A program made the position numbers and the translations under genes. Shown piece after piece: positions 45,937-53,968 of a stretch of 64,000 nucleotides of DNA. Origin of the DNA: Candidatus Mailhella excrementigallinarum (lineage in GTDB: Bacteria; Desulfobacterota; Desulfovibrionia; Desulfovibrionales; Desulfovibrionaceae); contig CALUUZ010000004.1 of assembly GCA_944324075.1 (NCBI GenBank), positions 143,143 through 207,142 on the forward strand, in the 5' to 3' direction. Numbering within the stretch: the stretch's first letter is position 1; the number at the start of each line of letters is the position of its first letter. The notes beneath the pieces were generated by a model, which did no database searches, was not told the origin of the DNA, and saw only the letters and a list, made by a program, of their open reading frames with translations.

Positions 45937-46750
45937 GCCCCGCGTGAGTGAACCGCAGGCACCCGATACCGGAACGCCTCCCCTCCCGGCTGAAAGTCTG
46001 CTGGAGGCATGGGAAAAACTGGAATCCGGCACACTGCGCTGGAGCGATTTCTCCCTTGCGGACAAGGAAAGCATTACCCGGCATTATGCTCCGAAGATTC
46101 GCTTTCTTGCCCTGCGCCTGAAAACAAAGCTGCCGCGCAATGTCGAGCTGTCCGAACTGATCAGCGCAGGTACGCTGGGTCTGCTGGAAGCCCTCGGCAA
46201 ATTCCAGCCCCAGCTCGGCATACGCTTTGAAACCTATGCGGAAAACCGCATACGTGGCGCGATGCTGGATGAGCTGCGACGGCTGGACTGGTTTCCCCGC
46301 AGTCTGCGCCAGCGGGTACGCAGGCTGGACGAAGCGATGTGGCAGTTCGAACATGAAATGGGCCGTCCCCCCACCATGGAAGAAATTCAGGAGCGTACCG
46401 GTCTGCCCGCGCGTGAGGTGCACCAGGGTCTGGAAGCCCTGCAAAGCCAGCTTTGCGTTTCCCTCGATACCATTCAGGATTCCCTGGCGGGAGAAGACGA
46501 GGCCGGCGGGGAACCCTTCAAGGATACCGCCCATTCCGAAATGGTGGAACGCATCGCGTCACTTATCGACGCATTGACACCAAGAGAGAAGCTGGTATTG
46601 TCCCTTTATTATACGGATGAGCTGAACATGCGGGAAACGGCGGAAGTCATGGGCATTACGGAAGGCCGTGTTTCCCAGCTCCATTCTCAGGCGGTTACAC
46701 GTCTGCGGCGCGAGTTTCGCCAGCAATTCGGCGAAGACGCGCCGTTATAG
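45890..46750 (+). CDS. fliA: Flagellar sigma factor FliA (sigma-28)
   Basis: About 286 residues. Region 2 is ITRHYAPKIRFLALRLKTKLPRNVELSELISAGTLGLLEALGKF, region 3 contains the LP-R motif (DWFPRSLRQRVRRLDEA), and region 4 is LTPREKLVLSLYYTDELNMRETAEVMGITEGRVSQLHSQAVTRLR. FliA directs late flagellar and chemotaxis genes. The start is uncertain: ATG 45890 has CCGGAG at a good distance and overlaps flhG; GTG 45944 lacks a ribosome site. cheY follows in the same direction. Confidence 0.95.
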   Translation: MATSSFSGRNCSSAPEPRVSEPQAPDTGTPPLPAESLLEAWEKLESGTLRWSDFSLADKESITRHYAPKIRFLALRLKTKLPRNVELSELISAGTLGLLEALGKFQPQLGIRFETYAENRIRGAMLDELRRLDWFPRSLRQRVRRLDEAMWQFEHEMGRPPTMEEIQERTGLPAREVHQGLEALQSQLCVSLDTIQDSLAGEDEAGGEPFKDTAHSEMVERIASLIDALTPREKLVLSLYYTDELNMRETAEVMGITEGRVSQLHSQAVTRLRREFRQQFGEDAPL

Positions 46751-46846
46751 AATTGTGCGCCGTGCGCCGCTTCCGCGGCAAATTCCGGCGACAATCCGGA
46801 AAACCTGTTCAGACATGCCGGTTCGTACACACAGAGGGGTTTTGAC

Positions 46847-47227
46847 ATGGCTTACGATCCTAACATGCGCATTCTCATTGTGGATGACTTTTCCACCATG
46901 CGCCGTATCATAAAGAACATTCTCCGCCAGCTCGACCTGAACAATGTGGTGGAGGCGGACGACGGCACGACCGCATGGGAGGTGCTGAATAAAGATCATA
47001 TCGATTTCATCATTTCCGACTGGAACATGCCGCAGATGACAGGCATTGAGCTGTTGCGCAAGGTCCGCGCCAGCGAAGATTTCGGGCATCTTCCCTTTCT
47101 CATGGTGACGGCCGAGGCCCAGCAGTCAAATATCATCGAAGCTGCCCAGGCCCGGGTTTCCAATTATATTGTCAAGCCGTTCACCGCGGAAACCATGAAA
47201 CAAAAAATCGACAAGATTTTCGCGTAG
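46847..47227 (+). CDS. cheY: Chemotaxis response regulator CheY
   Basis: 126 residues, a single receiver domain. D13-D14 bind Mg2+, D58 in ISDWNMPQMTG takes the phosphate, T in MVTAEA and K in SNYIVKPF complete the switch. DWNMP is the classic CheY signature. Phospho-CheY binds FliM to change rotation. GAGGGGTTTTGAC precedes the ATG. It lies between fliA and fliL, separated from each by 96 and 204 bp. Confidence 0.96.
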   Translation: MAYDPNMRILIVDDFSTMRRIIKNILRQLDLNNVVEADDGTTAWEVLNKDHIDFIISDWNMPQMTGIELLRKVRASEDFGHLPFLMVTAEAQQSNIIEAAQARVSNYIVKPFTAETMKQKIDKIFA

Positions 47228-47431
47228 CGGAAAACCGGGGCTGCCGCCCTTGCGACCTCCTGGTCATATCCGCTCAATCCTTGAAGGCGGCAGCGGGTTC
47301 GTCCCCCATGGAAGGACAGACTCCCGTTTGAGAACTTTCCTGTTTTTCCGGCAACGCCCGCAGGAAGCTCCTTTCCGCGGGCGCTGCCTCTTTTCGGGAC
47401 AAGGCCGCAGACCGCGGCAAACGAGGACGCA

Positions 47432-48127
47432 GTGTCGCAGACCGCAACCACCAAAACAGAATCCGGCAAGGTTATTCCCGACGAAGGCACGCTGGACGGC
47501 GACTTCGAATTAACGGCGAACGACAAGGTTCAGCTAGATATTGATGACGCGCCTTTCCTGCTTGATCCGGATGAGGAAGAGGCCCCCCCTCCCGTTCTTT
47601 CCGCGGAGCGTTCTCTCATTACCAGGGAAACGACCGAAACAGGAAAGGGCAAAAAAAAGCTGATTGCCGTCATCATCATTCTTGCGCTGGCGACAGCCGG
47701 CATCGGAACGGCGATCGGACTCTTTGCGCTGAAGAAAAATACTCCGCCGCCCCTAACGGCAGCAACGGATACGCCGCCGGTCGTCGTGGTGCCCGCCACG
47801 CCTGCCGCGCCCCCTCCTCCGGCGGAATACAATCTCAAACTGGCTCCCTTCTGGGTGCCGGTGAAAACCCCGGCAAACGAAGACCGCTTTCTGGTAGCCA
47901 CGTTTGTGCTGAACACAAAGGATGCCGTCCTGAATACGGAAATGCAGGACAAGCTTACCACACTGCGCGACTCCATCTACTATTATCTGAGCAACAAGGA
48001 TTATGCCTTCTTGACAGACCCCGCCAGCGCGGAAAGCATCCGCGAGGATCTGATTGAGGCCATTAACCATTACCTGGTGCAGGGGGAGCTGAAAAACCTT
48101 TATTTTGACCAGTATATTCTGCAATAG
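47432..48127 (+). CDS. fliL: Flagellar basal-body-associated protein FliL
   Basis: 231 residues. A cytoplasmic acidic N-terminus of about 75 residues, one membrane helix (KKLIAVIIILALATAGIGTAIGLFAL), a Pro/Thr/Val-rich linker and a periplasmic FliL/stomatin-like domain (YNLKLAPFWVPV...RFLVATFVLNT...LRDSIYYYLSNKDYAFL). FliL surrounds the stators and supports torque. The N-terminal extension is longer than usual. The start is GTG at 47432 (ACGAGGACGCA upstream). A GCCCGC/GCGGGC hairpin lies in the gap after cheY. Confidence 0.9.
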   Translation: MSQTATTKTESGKVIPDEGTLDGDFELTANDKVQLDIDDAPFLLDPDEEEAPPPVLSAERSLITRETTETGKGKKKLIAVIIILALATAGIGTAIGLFALKKNTPPPLTAATDTPPVVVVPATPAAPPPPAEYNLKLAPFWVPVKTPANEDRFLVATFVLNTKDAVLNTEMQDKLTTLRDSIYYYLSNKDYAFLTDPASAESIREDLIEAINHYLVQGELKNLYFDQYILQ

Positions 48128-48157
48128 CAATGAACCGAACAGCGCGCGGGAGGCAGC

Positions 48158-48490
48158 ATGGAGCCCACCATCATTCCCATTCTCAATGCCCAGCAACAGG
48201 GCATGTCCTCATGGGCACACGGGGTGAATGTCCTGCCGGAGATGGCCCAGGCCAATGCCCAGAATCTGGCTCTCCAGATGCTTAAACAACAGAAGGAGCA
48301 GGTACAGGCTCCGGAAGAAAGCGGGCATTCCTCTCAGGTTTCCGACAGAGAGAAGGGAAACGGAGGAACATGGCGGGAACCGCGTCATGGAGAACGGAAA
48401 ACGCAGCAGAAAGACCTCACGGAAAACGCAGGGGATATCCGTCCCAGCGAAAATCCTCTGGTGGGTAAACTGCTGAATGTGCGTACCTGA
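48158..48490 (+). CDS. Small hydrophilic protein of the flagellar operon, unknown
   Basis: 110 residues, not recognised. No membrane segment or signal; Gln, Glu, Lys and Asn dominate (ANAQNLALQMLKQQKEQVQAPEE), so probably helical then disordered. GGGAGGCAGC precedes the ATG. It sits between fliL and the DUF2802 gene with short gaps, a position where Desulfovibrio relatives also have small unknown proteins, so a flagellar role is likely by context only. Confidence 0.75.
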   Translation: MEPTIIPILNAQQQGMSSWAHGVNVLPEMAQANAQNLALQMLKQQKEQVQAPEESGHSSQVSDREKGNGGTWREPRHGERKTQQKDLTENAGDIRPSENPLVGKLLNVRT

Positions 48491-48555
48491 CAGCCCCCCG
48501 GCTTCTCCGGCATTTCCATTGAAAACGCGCCGCCAAACCATAAAAGGAATACTTG

Positions 48556-48999
48556 ATGAATACGGCAGCGATTGTCGCCGTTACAGCCGCAGAACTTGCC
48601 CTCATTATTCTGGTGCTGCTCTTTTTCATCAGACTGCGCCGCTCCGAACAGATGCTCTCCGCCCTGCAGTCCAATCAGGACGATCTGATGGAACGGATGC
48701 TGCGCAACGCCGAGCTGGAACAGGAAATGGTGGCGAGCTTCGCTCAGCGTCAACAGGAACTCGTCCACCTGAACCGGGTCATGGAAGAACGTATCCTCCG
48801 CCTGCGCAAGCTGATCGAGCAGGCGGAGGGCATTACCCGCTCTCCTCATTTTCTGCGCGAGGTTATCCTCAACTGCCACAGGAAAGGTCAGGGCGTGGAT
48901 GAAATAGTCCGCCGAACCGGCCTGGCCAGGGATGAAATTGAGCTTATTCTTGCCCGTGAGGCCATGCAGGCGGGGGAAAACCGTACTGAAACATCCTGA
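48556..48999 (+). CDS. DUF2802-family membrane-anchored protein
   Basis: 147 residues: one N-terminal helix (AAIVAVTAAELALIILVLLFFIRL), a coiled-coil stretch (residues 30-90, QSNQDDLMERMLRNAELEQEMVASFAQRQQEL) and a C-terminal helix-turn-helix-like block (VDEIVRRTGLARDEIELILAREA), which matches DUF2802, a family found in flagellar/chemotaxis loci of Proteobacteria. ATG at 48556 follows AAAAGGAA in the recurrent leader (CCAAACCATAAAAGGAATACTTG). Confidence 0.85.
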   Translation: MNTAAIVAVTAAELALIILVLLFFIRLRRSEQMLSALQSNQDDLMERMLRNAELEQEMVASFAQRQQELVHLNRVMEERILRLRKLIEQAEGITRSPHFLREVILNCHRKGQGVDEIVRRTGLARDEIELILAREAMQAGENRTETS

Positions 49000-49188
49000 T
49001 CCCGGGGCAGGGAAACCCCGCTTCAGCGTCCGGAAAACGCGGAAACTGACCATCTCTGTCTGCCCGGTTCCGCTGTCCGGGTGCCGGTCCGGCGGATTTC
49101 ATGTCTTCCGGCTTGACTTGCCCGCCTTGTCGTGCTTTTGAATATGAAACCATTACAAACCGCAACGCCCGTCATACGGGAGGCCTTC

Positions 49189-49836
49189 ATGCACAATCTT
49201 TCCTTTTTCTCCGGATTGCGGCGCTGTGCCGTCACAGCAGCTCTTGCCCTTGCTTCTGCCTTCATTCTCTCCGCGCCCGCTCAGGCCGGAGTGGAGGGGC
49301 TGTACTTTGCGGGCAAGCTCGGCCTCAACTTCCAGTCTCTGCACGGTGCGAACCACGGTCTTTCCGATGATCAGGATCAGACCGTCGGTCTCGGTGCGGC
49401 GATCGGTTATGACTTCTACCCTCTTGCCACCATGCCCGTGCGGATGGAGCTGGAACTGATGTACCAGACCGAAGCCAAACATGCCGACTCCGGCAGTTCT
49501 CTCAAAGACTCCATAAACACCGTATTTGTAAACGGGTATTACGACTTCCATACCGGCACGATTTTTACCCCCTACCTCGGCCTGGGCATAGGCACGGCAT
49601 GGGTGGATTCCAAGGGTGACGTCAACGGTCACGGCGCGGGTTCCAACACGGAAACCAATTTTGCCTGGAACGTGGGGGCGGGTGTAGGTATTGAGCTGGA
49701 TTACAATCTTTCTCTCGATCTCAACTACCGTTACGCCGGTTTCGGCACCGCGCGCACGGGGGTTTCATCCCACGGCGTGGCGGACGGTTCTCTCCGTACC
49801 CATCAGGTTCTTGCGGGTGTGCGTTATACTTTCTGA
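49189..49836 (+). CDS. Outer-membrane beta-barrel protein
   Basis: 215 residues with a signal peptide (cleavage after SAPAQA, about residue 33) and an eight-stranded barrel pattern: GLYFAGKLGLNFQ, TVGLGAAIGYDFY, RMELELMYQ, INTVFVNGYYDF, PYLGLGIGTAW, FAWNVGAGVGIELDY, LSLDLNYRYAGFG and HQVLAGVRYTF ending in Phe, the outer-membrane insertion signal. It resembles the OmpW/Opa-like small porins. ATG at 49189 follows CGGGAGG, better than an ATG at 49144. A strong terminator follows. Confidence 0.88.
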   Translation: MHNLSFFSGLRRCAVTAALALASAFILSAPAQAGVEGLYFAGKLGLNFQSLHGANHGLSDDQDQTVGLGAAIGYDFYPLATMPVRMELELMYQTEAKHADSGSSLKDSINTVFVNGYYDFHTGTIFTPYLGLGIGTAWVDSKGDVNGHGAGSNTETNFAWNVGAGVGIELDYNLSLDLNYRYAGFGTARTGVSSHGVADGSLRTHQVLAGVRYTF

Positions 49837-49857
49837 CGCCATTTGCAGTAATGTTCC

Positions 49858-49926
49858 AGTTCCCCCGGTTTCGGTCGGTTCCCTGTCAGGCAGGAGAGTG
49901 ACCGGAACCGGGGGGACTCTTTTTTT
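49858..49926 (+). terminator. Strong rho-independent terminator
   Basis: Arms 49858-49876 (AGTTCCCCCGGTTTCGGTC) and 49900-49918 (GACCGGAACCGGGGGGACT) pair almost fully; a run of T follows. It closes the outer-membrane protein gene. The rest of the gap to 50160 shows no gene. Confidence 0.9.
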
Positions 49927-50160
49927 GGCAAGACTCTGTACCGGTCATATTCCGCATCTGACATTCTGCAGACGAAAATCTCTGTGCATCAGCCCCCCAT
50001 GTTCCGGCTTACGGGGGTCACGCCTCCGCCGGAGTCCCGCTCACGGGGCAGCCTCCCTTCTCACAATCCAGGACGATGACAGATCCGGAGCCTTTCCCGG
50101 CCCCCCTGCAGGGGGGTCATGAAGTACATGCCCCTGTCACACTGGTGCCGAATTCATTTA

Positions 50161-50203
50161 CCAAAAAACAAATGCCCCGCACTTCCTGAAGGAAACGCAG
50201 GGC
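50161..50203 (-). terminator. Minus-strand rho-independent terminator
   Basis: On the minus strand, GCCCTGCGTTTCC pairs with GGAAGTGCGGGGC (three G-T pairs) over a TTCA loop, followed by ATTTGTTTTTTGG. It would end the transcript of the two-helix membrane protein after the S12 repeat, which is therefore transcribed as its 3' UTR. Confidence 0.75.
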
Positions 50204-50241
50204 ACCATGGTGCCGATTTCGAAAAACCTGGAACGTCTTGT

Positions 50242-50392
50242 TATTGAAAATATCTGCGGGCCAGGACCCTATGTCCCGGCCCGCAGGTTTCACGCCTCCA
50301 TCGGAGCTGTGCGCCGCAAGTGAATTGCGGCGACACCGGACAGGGAGGCGCCCTGCCCGACTCCACAGAGCATTTCAATGGCGGAAAGCTCT
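50242..50392 (-). repeat. S-type multi-hairpin intergenic repeat (copy S12)
   Basis: On the minus strand it starts with an AGAGC...GCTCT-type palindrome that includes the TAG stop of the gene, then GAGTCGGGCAGGGCG, GTCGCCGCAATTCAC/TTGCGGCG, GGAGGCGTGAAAC, and the hairpin CTGCGGGCC / GGCCCGCAG around GGGACATAGGGTCCT, ending ATATTTTCAA. In copy S13 the same stem is GCGAGCCGG / CCGGCTCGC, so pairing is kept by double changes. Confidence 0.75.
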
Positions 50393-51152
50393 ATTCCTTG
50401 GCCCCCATCCAGAGGTGGAACTCGGCATCAAAACTGGGCTTGGAGGTACTCCATGCCACCCCGTCGGTAAAGTACTTGTCAAGCTCGGTCAGATTCTCAT
50501 CCAGTGTACGCAGCAGATGATCCACGTTAAACAGTTCCGTCTCATTGGCAAGCAGCAATGCATCATAGGCTTCCTTCAACTCGGGACGGGAAAAATCCTC
50601 TTCCGGCGTATCAGATGCCAGTTCCTGCCCATACAGCTTGCCATAGGCCCGCCGGAGCTTGCCGTGTTCGATTCTGTCGTAGCGCAGGGAGCGGATAAAA
50701 TTTTCCAGTTCCTTGTGCAAGTCGTAAAACTTGTGTACCACGTTCGCCCCCGCACTGTGCGGAAAAAACGCATCGAAGGAAAGCAGCAGAAAATATTCCT
50801 CATACAGAAACTTGCGGATACGAGGAAAAGATTCTCCATTATAAAGAAAACTGTCCCAGTCCGCCACGGGCTTGTCTCCGTCCATGGCGTCGATCAGACG
50901 CATCTTGTGCTGGAGCAGTTCGCCATAGGCGCGGGTGCCGCGCCGCTTGAGCCTGGTGATGTCCAGGGACTTGGAATGGAAATACATGATGACGGACGCG
51001 CACAGCGCGACCAGAGCCACGGCGAAGACTGCGCTGTTGACATACATGATGATGGGATGTTCGATGCCGAGATCGGTAAACATCACAATGATCCCCAGCG
51101 AAAGCACGCACAGGGTGACCAGTGCATAGGTCAGGTTGCGAAAGGTTTTCAT
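50391..51152 (-). CDS. Membrane protein with two N-terminal helices, unknown
   Basis: 253 residues, not recognised. Two helices (residues 8-26 LTYALVTLCVLSLGIIVMF-like and 37-58) are followed by a long, mostly helical cytoplasmic part with many aromatic and charged residues (FLYEEYFLLLSFDAFFPHSAG; RTLDENLTELDKYFTDG). GGAGCAGCAATC precedes the ATG. A possible 64-codon frame overlaps its start by 4 bp. Terminator and S12 repeat follow. Function unknown. Confidence 0.8.
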   Translation of the reverse strand: MKTFRNLTYALVTLCVLSLGIIVMFTDLGIEHPIIMYVNSAVFAVALVALCASVIMYFHSKSLDITRLKRRGTRAYGELLQHKMRLIDAMDGDKPVADWDSFLYNGESFPRIRKFLYEEYFLLLSFDAFFPHSAGANVVHKFYDLHKELENFIRSLRYDRIEHGKLRRAYGKLYGQELASDTPEEDFSRPELKEAYDALLLANETELFNVDHLLRTLDENLTELDKYFTDGVAWSTSKPSFDAEFHLWMGAKE

Positions 51153-51343
51153 GATTGCTGCTCCAAAACAGATGAGAGCGCTTCCGGCGTACAGCCGCCA
51201 TCGAAAGCGCTCGTGAACGCACGCGCCGTCGTTTCAATCCGGAAACGAAAGAACGGAACATGCCGCATTTCACCGGGACGTGCGATTATTACCTTGTGGA
51301 ATCCGACTATCCAATGAAACGGCGCAAAGGTCAATCCCGCCAT
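51149..51343 (-). CDS. Possible small protein coupled to the two-helix membrane protein
   Basis: A 64-residue frame whose TGA overlaps the ATG of the next gene (ATGA), a hallmark of translational coupling. Sequence has an amphipathic start (LTFAPFHWIVGFHKVIIARPG) and no known motif. AGGGGCGACGCC lies before its ATG, a mediocre ribosome site. It may be an artefact; support is the overlap and matching strand. Confidence 0.35.
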   Translation of the reverse strand: MAGLTFAPFHWIVGFHKVIIARPGEMRHVPFFRFRIETTARAFTSAFDGGCTPEALSSVLEQQS

Positions 51344-51801
51344 GGCGTCGCCCCTGATTCCATGTTACGGAAGGCACGCCGGATACCTGCATGCCTTGTT
51401 TCCCGGCATTTCATTTTTCAGTCATCTGCGCGAAAAAACAACAGCCGGCAAAAGACGGCATGTGCCCCGGCTGACATCACTGCATCCCGTGCGGCTGCGG
51501 CGTCCCCGATTCCTCTCTGCAAGCCGTTCAACCGTTCCCTGCCGCCATCATCCGCATTACCGGAAGGACGCGGCGCGGAACGCTTCACGGGCAGGCAGAG
51601 CGGAGGTGAACCCTGCTCCGCCCGCCTCCGAAGGCATTTTCAGAGAGAACATGCTCTGCAGAGTATCCCATCCGAACCTTCACCGGGATTATTCTTTTCC
51701 GCACATGCCCGTGTCATGCGCGTGCCATTGTCTTCTCCGGCGGCGCGGGGTATAGGTATTTCCTTCCGTAATCCCTCAATTTTTCCACAGGAGTCTCAGG
51801 C
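51344..51801. other. Gap before the aminotransferase gene, no gene recognised
   Basis: A 458-bp stretch with long open frames but no Shine-Dalgarno-start pair or recognisable protein. At 51595-51665 there are short stretches similar to S-repeat modules (CATTTTCAGAGAG...CATGCTCTGCAGAG), too diverged to be sure. Confidence 0.3.
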
Positions 51802-52965
51802 ATGTCCACTTTCCTTCCGGCTTCACGCATGGAGAACGTCACCTCCTTCCTCGTCATGGACGTGCTGGAACGCGCACAGGAATTGGAACGCGCAGGGACA
51901 AGCGTCATTCACATGGAAATCGGTGAACCGGACTTCGCCACGCCTTCCTGCATCGTGGACGCGGCAAAACGGGCTTTGGATGAAGGTTGTACCCATTATA
52001 CACATTCCATGGGCGATCTTGAACTGCGTGAAGCCGTGGCGGAACATTACCGAAACAGATACGGCGCAAGCGTCGCACCCGGAAGAGTGTTCGTCTTTCC
52101 CGGCACCTCGCCCGGTATGACCATGCTCTTCCAGGCCCTGCTCGACCCGGGCGACGAGGTCATCCTCTCCAATCCCGGTTACGCCTGTTACTCCAGCCTT
52201 GTGCGCATGGCGGGCGGCATTCCCTCCGAGGCCCTGACTCATGAGGACGACGGTTTCCAGTTCCGCCCGGAAGATGTGGCCAGGCTCATTACTCCCCGAA
52301 CGAAGGCGATTCTGGTCAATTCACCGTGCAACCCCACCGGTATTCTGCTGGAACCGGAACGCATGAAGGCTCTGGCCGAACTTGGACCTCTGGTGATATC
52401 CGATGAAATCTATCACGGTCTGACCTACGGCGGAGGACCGGAACACTCCATGCTGGAATTCACGGACAACGCGGTGATTATCAACGGTTTTTCCAAGGCC
52501 TTCGCCATGACCGGCTGGCGGCTGGGCTACCTTATCGTGCCGGAACATCTTGTGCGCCCCATGCAGATGATCATGCAGAATTGCTTCATCTCTCCCAATG
52601 CGGCGGCGCAGCGGGCGGGTATCGCGGCCCTGCGCCTTGCGGGAGACGAGGTTGCCCGCATGCGCGGCATGTACGACGAACGGCGGCGCTTTGTGCTGAA
52701 GGAACTGCGCGGCATGGGGTTCAGTATCCCCGTGGAGCCGAAAGGTGCCTTCTATGCGCTGATCAATGCCCGCCGCCTGAGCGGCGACTCTCTTTCCCTG
52801 GCCTTTGACATTCTGGAAAAGGCCCATGTGGGCGTCGCCCCCGGCATTGACTTCGGCTCGCAGGCCGAGGGCTTCCTTCGCCTTTCCTATGCAAATTCAC
52901 TGGACAATCTTGCCGAGGCCATGCGCCGCCTGCGCAGATATGTTGAAGAAAAGAAACAGGAATGA
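51802..52965 (+). CDS. Class I/II pyridoxal-phosphate aminotransferase
   Basis: 387 residues. Fold type I aminotransferase: IHMEIGEPDFATPS at the start, NPGYACYSS and NSPCNPTG in the middle, ISDEIYHGLTY, and the PLP Lys in NGFSKAFAMTGWRLGY. The overall pattern fits the aspartate-aminotransferase-like group (subgroup I-gamma), acting on amino acids in the cytoplasm. CAGGAGTCTCAGGC precedes the ATG. Its stop codon lies within the left arm of a perfect 23-bp hairpin. Confidence 0.92.
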   Translation: MSTFLPASRMENVTSFLVMDVLERAQELERAGTSVIHMEIGEPDFATPSCIVDAAKRALDEGCTHYTHSMGDLELREAVAEHYRNRYGASVAPGRVFVFPGTSPGMTMLFQALLDPGDEVILSNPGYACYSSLVRMAGGIPSEALTHEDDGFQFRPEDVARLITPRTKAILVNSPCNPTGILLEPERMKALAELGPLVISDEIYHGLTYGGGPEHSMLEFTDNAVIINGFSKAFAMTGWRLGYLIVPEHLVRPMQMIMQNCFISPNAAAQRAGIAALRLAGDEVARMRGMYDERRRFVLKELRGMGFSIPVEPKGAFYALINARRLSGDSLSLAFDILEKAHVGVAPGIDFGSQAEGFLRLSYANSLDNLAEAMRRLRRYVEEKKQE

Positions 52966-53013
52966 TGCGGGGAGGAGGGACGCTTTTGAGAAAGCGTCCC
53001 TCCTCCCCGCATC
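52964..53013. terminator. Perfect 23-bp hairpin between convergent genes
   Basis: Arms 52964-52986 and 52991-53013 are exact reverse complements over a TGAG loop. The left arm starts GATGCGGGGAGGAGGG and includes the last two bases of the aminotransferase TGA. No long T run follows either way. It lies 27 bp from the end of thyX, so it can serve both convergent transcripts as a stop or 3'-end protector. Confidence 0.75.
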
Positions 53014-53040
53014 CTCTCCATCCTGCAACAAGCCTGCCTG

Positions 53041-53778
53041 TCAAGCGCGCTGTTTCCCAGATAGCGGATAGCGCCCGCATGTAAATTTCGGTCCCTCCGG
53101 ACAATACCCAAGCCGCTCGCACTTTGCCCCCGCATGACGGAAAAGTTCGGGCAGTACCGCACGGCAGTGTTCAAGCATACTGTTCGCCACCGTCCGGATT
53201 TCCCATTGCGCGCGGGTACAGCAGCGGTGTTCAAAAAAATTGAACAGCGCACGACAGTTCATGGTCACCACGATGCTGCTGGCCGCCGCCTGCGGCAGCA
53301 CAAACCGGGCGTCTTCCTTCGCTCCCGCTCCGGCTCCTTCCTCTTCCAGCATGTTCCTGATATCCCTGTAGACAGCGCCAACCTCTTCCATAAAGCGTTG
53401 AAAGCGTTCCCGCGCACCGGGCAACCGGGCTATGGCCGGAGGCATGACGTAATCCATGGCGGACGCATCCACATAACGCTGGCTCTGCTGAGAGTACGAC
53501 GCGATACGGTGACGCACCAACTGGTGCGTCAGGGCGCGGGAAACTCCCGAAAGCGCGAAGGTGAAGCTGACGTGCTCCGCCGGACTGGCATGGCCGGACG
53601 CCAGCACAGAGGCCACAAATTCCGCCTGTCTTTCCCGGCTGATTTCCCCATCCAGCAGCCGGGGCCACATGTCCGCCACGAACCCGGCATGATAACACTG
53701 CCGAAAGGCGGCATAAATCAGTGACAAGGGTTCCGGCGTATGCGCCAGCAACTCCACTCTCGGTTCAACTGCGGGCAT
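53041..53778 (-). CDS. thyX: Flavin-dependent thymidylate synthase ThyX
   Basis: 245 residues. It makes dTMP from dUMP with methylene-tetrahydrofolate and FADH2, replacing ThyA. The family motif RHRxxSxxxxSxR is present as RHRIASYSQQSQR. The end has the less common Cys-containing block CERLGYCPEGPKFTCGRYP. CAAGGAGAGCAGG precedes the ATG at 53778; the frame is open upstream through palindromes that are not coding. Confidence 0.95.
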   Translation of the reverse strand: MPAVEPRVELLAHTPEPLSLIYAAFRQCYHAGFVADMWPRLLDGEISRERQAEFVASVLASGHASPAEHVSFTFALSGVSRALTHQLVRHRIASYSQQSQRYVDASAMDYVMPPAIARLPGARERFQRFMEEVGAVYRDIRNMLEEEGAGAGAKEDARFVLPQAAASSIVVTMNCRALFNFFEHRCCTRAQWEIRTVANSMLEHCRAVLPELFRHAGAKCERLGYCPEGPKFTCGRYPLSGKQRA

Positions 53779-53797
53779 CCTGCTCTCCTTGTGAAGC

Positions 53798-53843
53798 GGG
53801 TGGGTGAAGGAAAATTTCTGCAGAAATATTCCTTCACCCACCC
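53798..53843. other. 46-bp near-perfect palindrome upstream of thyX
   Basis: The 23-bp half-sites 53798-53820 (starts GGGTGGGTGAAGGAA) and 53821-53843 (ends TTCCTTCACCCACCC) are reverse complements with one mismatch and no loop. It ends 20 bp before the thyX start, next to its ribosome site. It could be a regulator site or fold in the thyX mRNA. Confidence 0.75.
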
Positions 53844-53874
53844 CCCTTCTTTCAAAAACTCTTTTTATGGGAAC

Positions 53875-53920
53875 GCCCCGTCTCATCCCCATATCAAAAA
53901 ATTCTGATAAGAGACGGGGC
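53875..53920. other. Inverted repeat between ruvB and thyX
   Basis: GCCCCGTCTC (53875-53884) and GAGACGGGGC (53911-53920) pair perfectly; TATCA/TGATA inside the loop can extend it. No T run is adjacent. It may end the ruvAB transcript or lie in the thyX leader. Confidence 0.6.
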
Positions 53921-53968
53921 CGGGGGGGAAGACTTTTTCAAAATTCCTCCCCTCCCCCTCAACATCTC

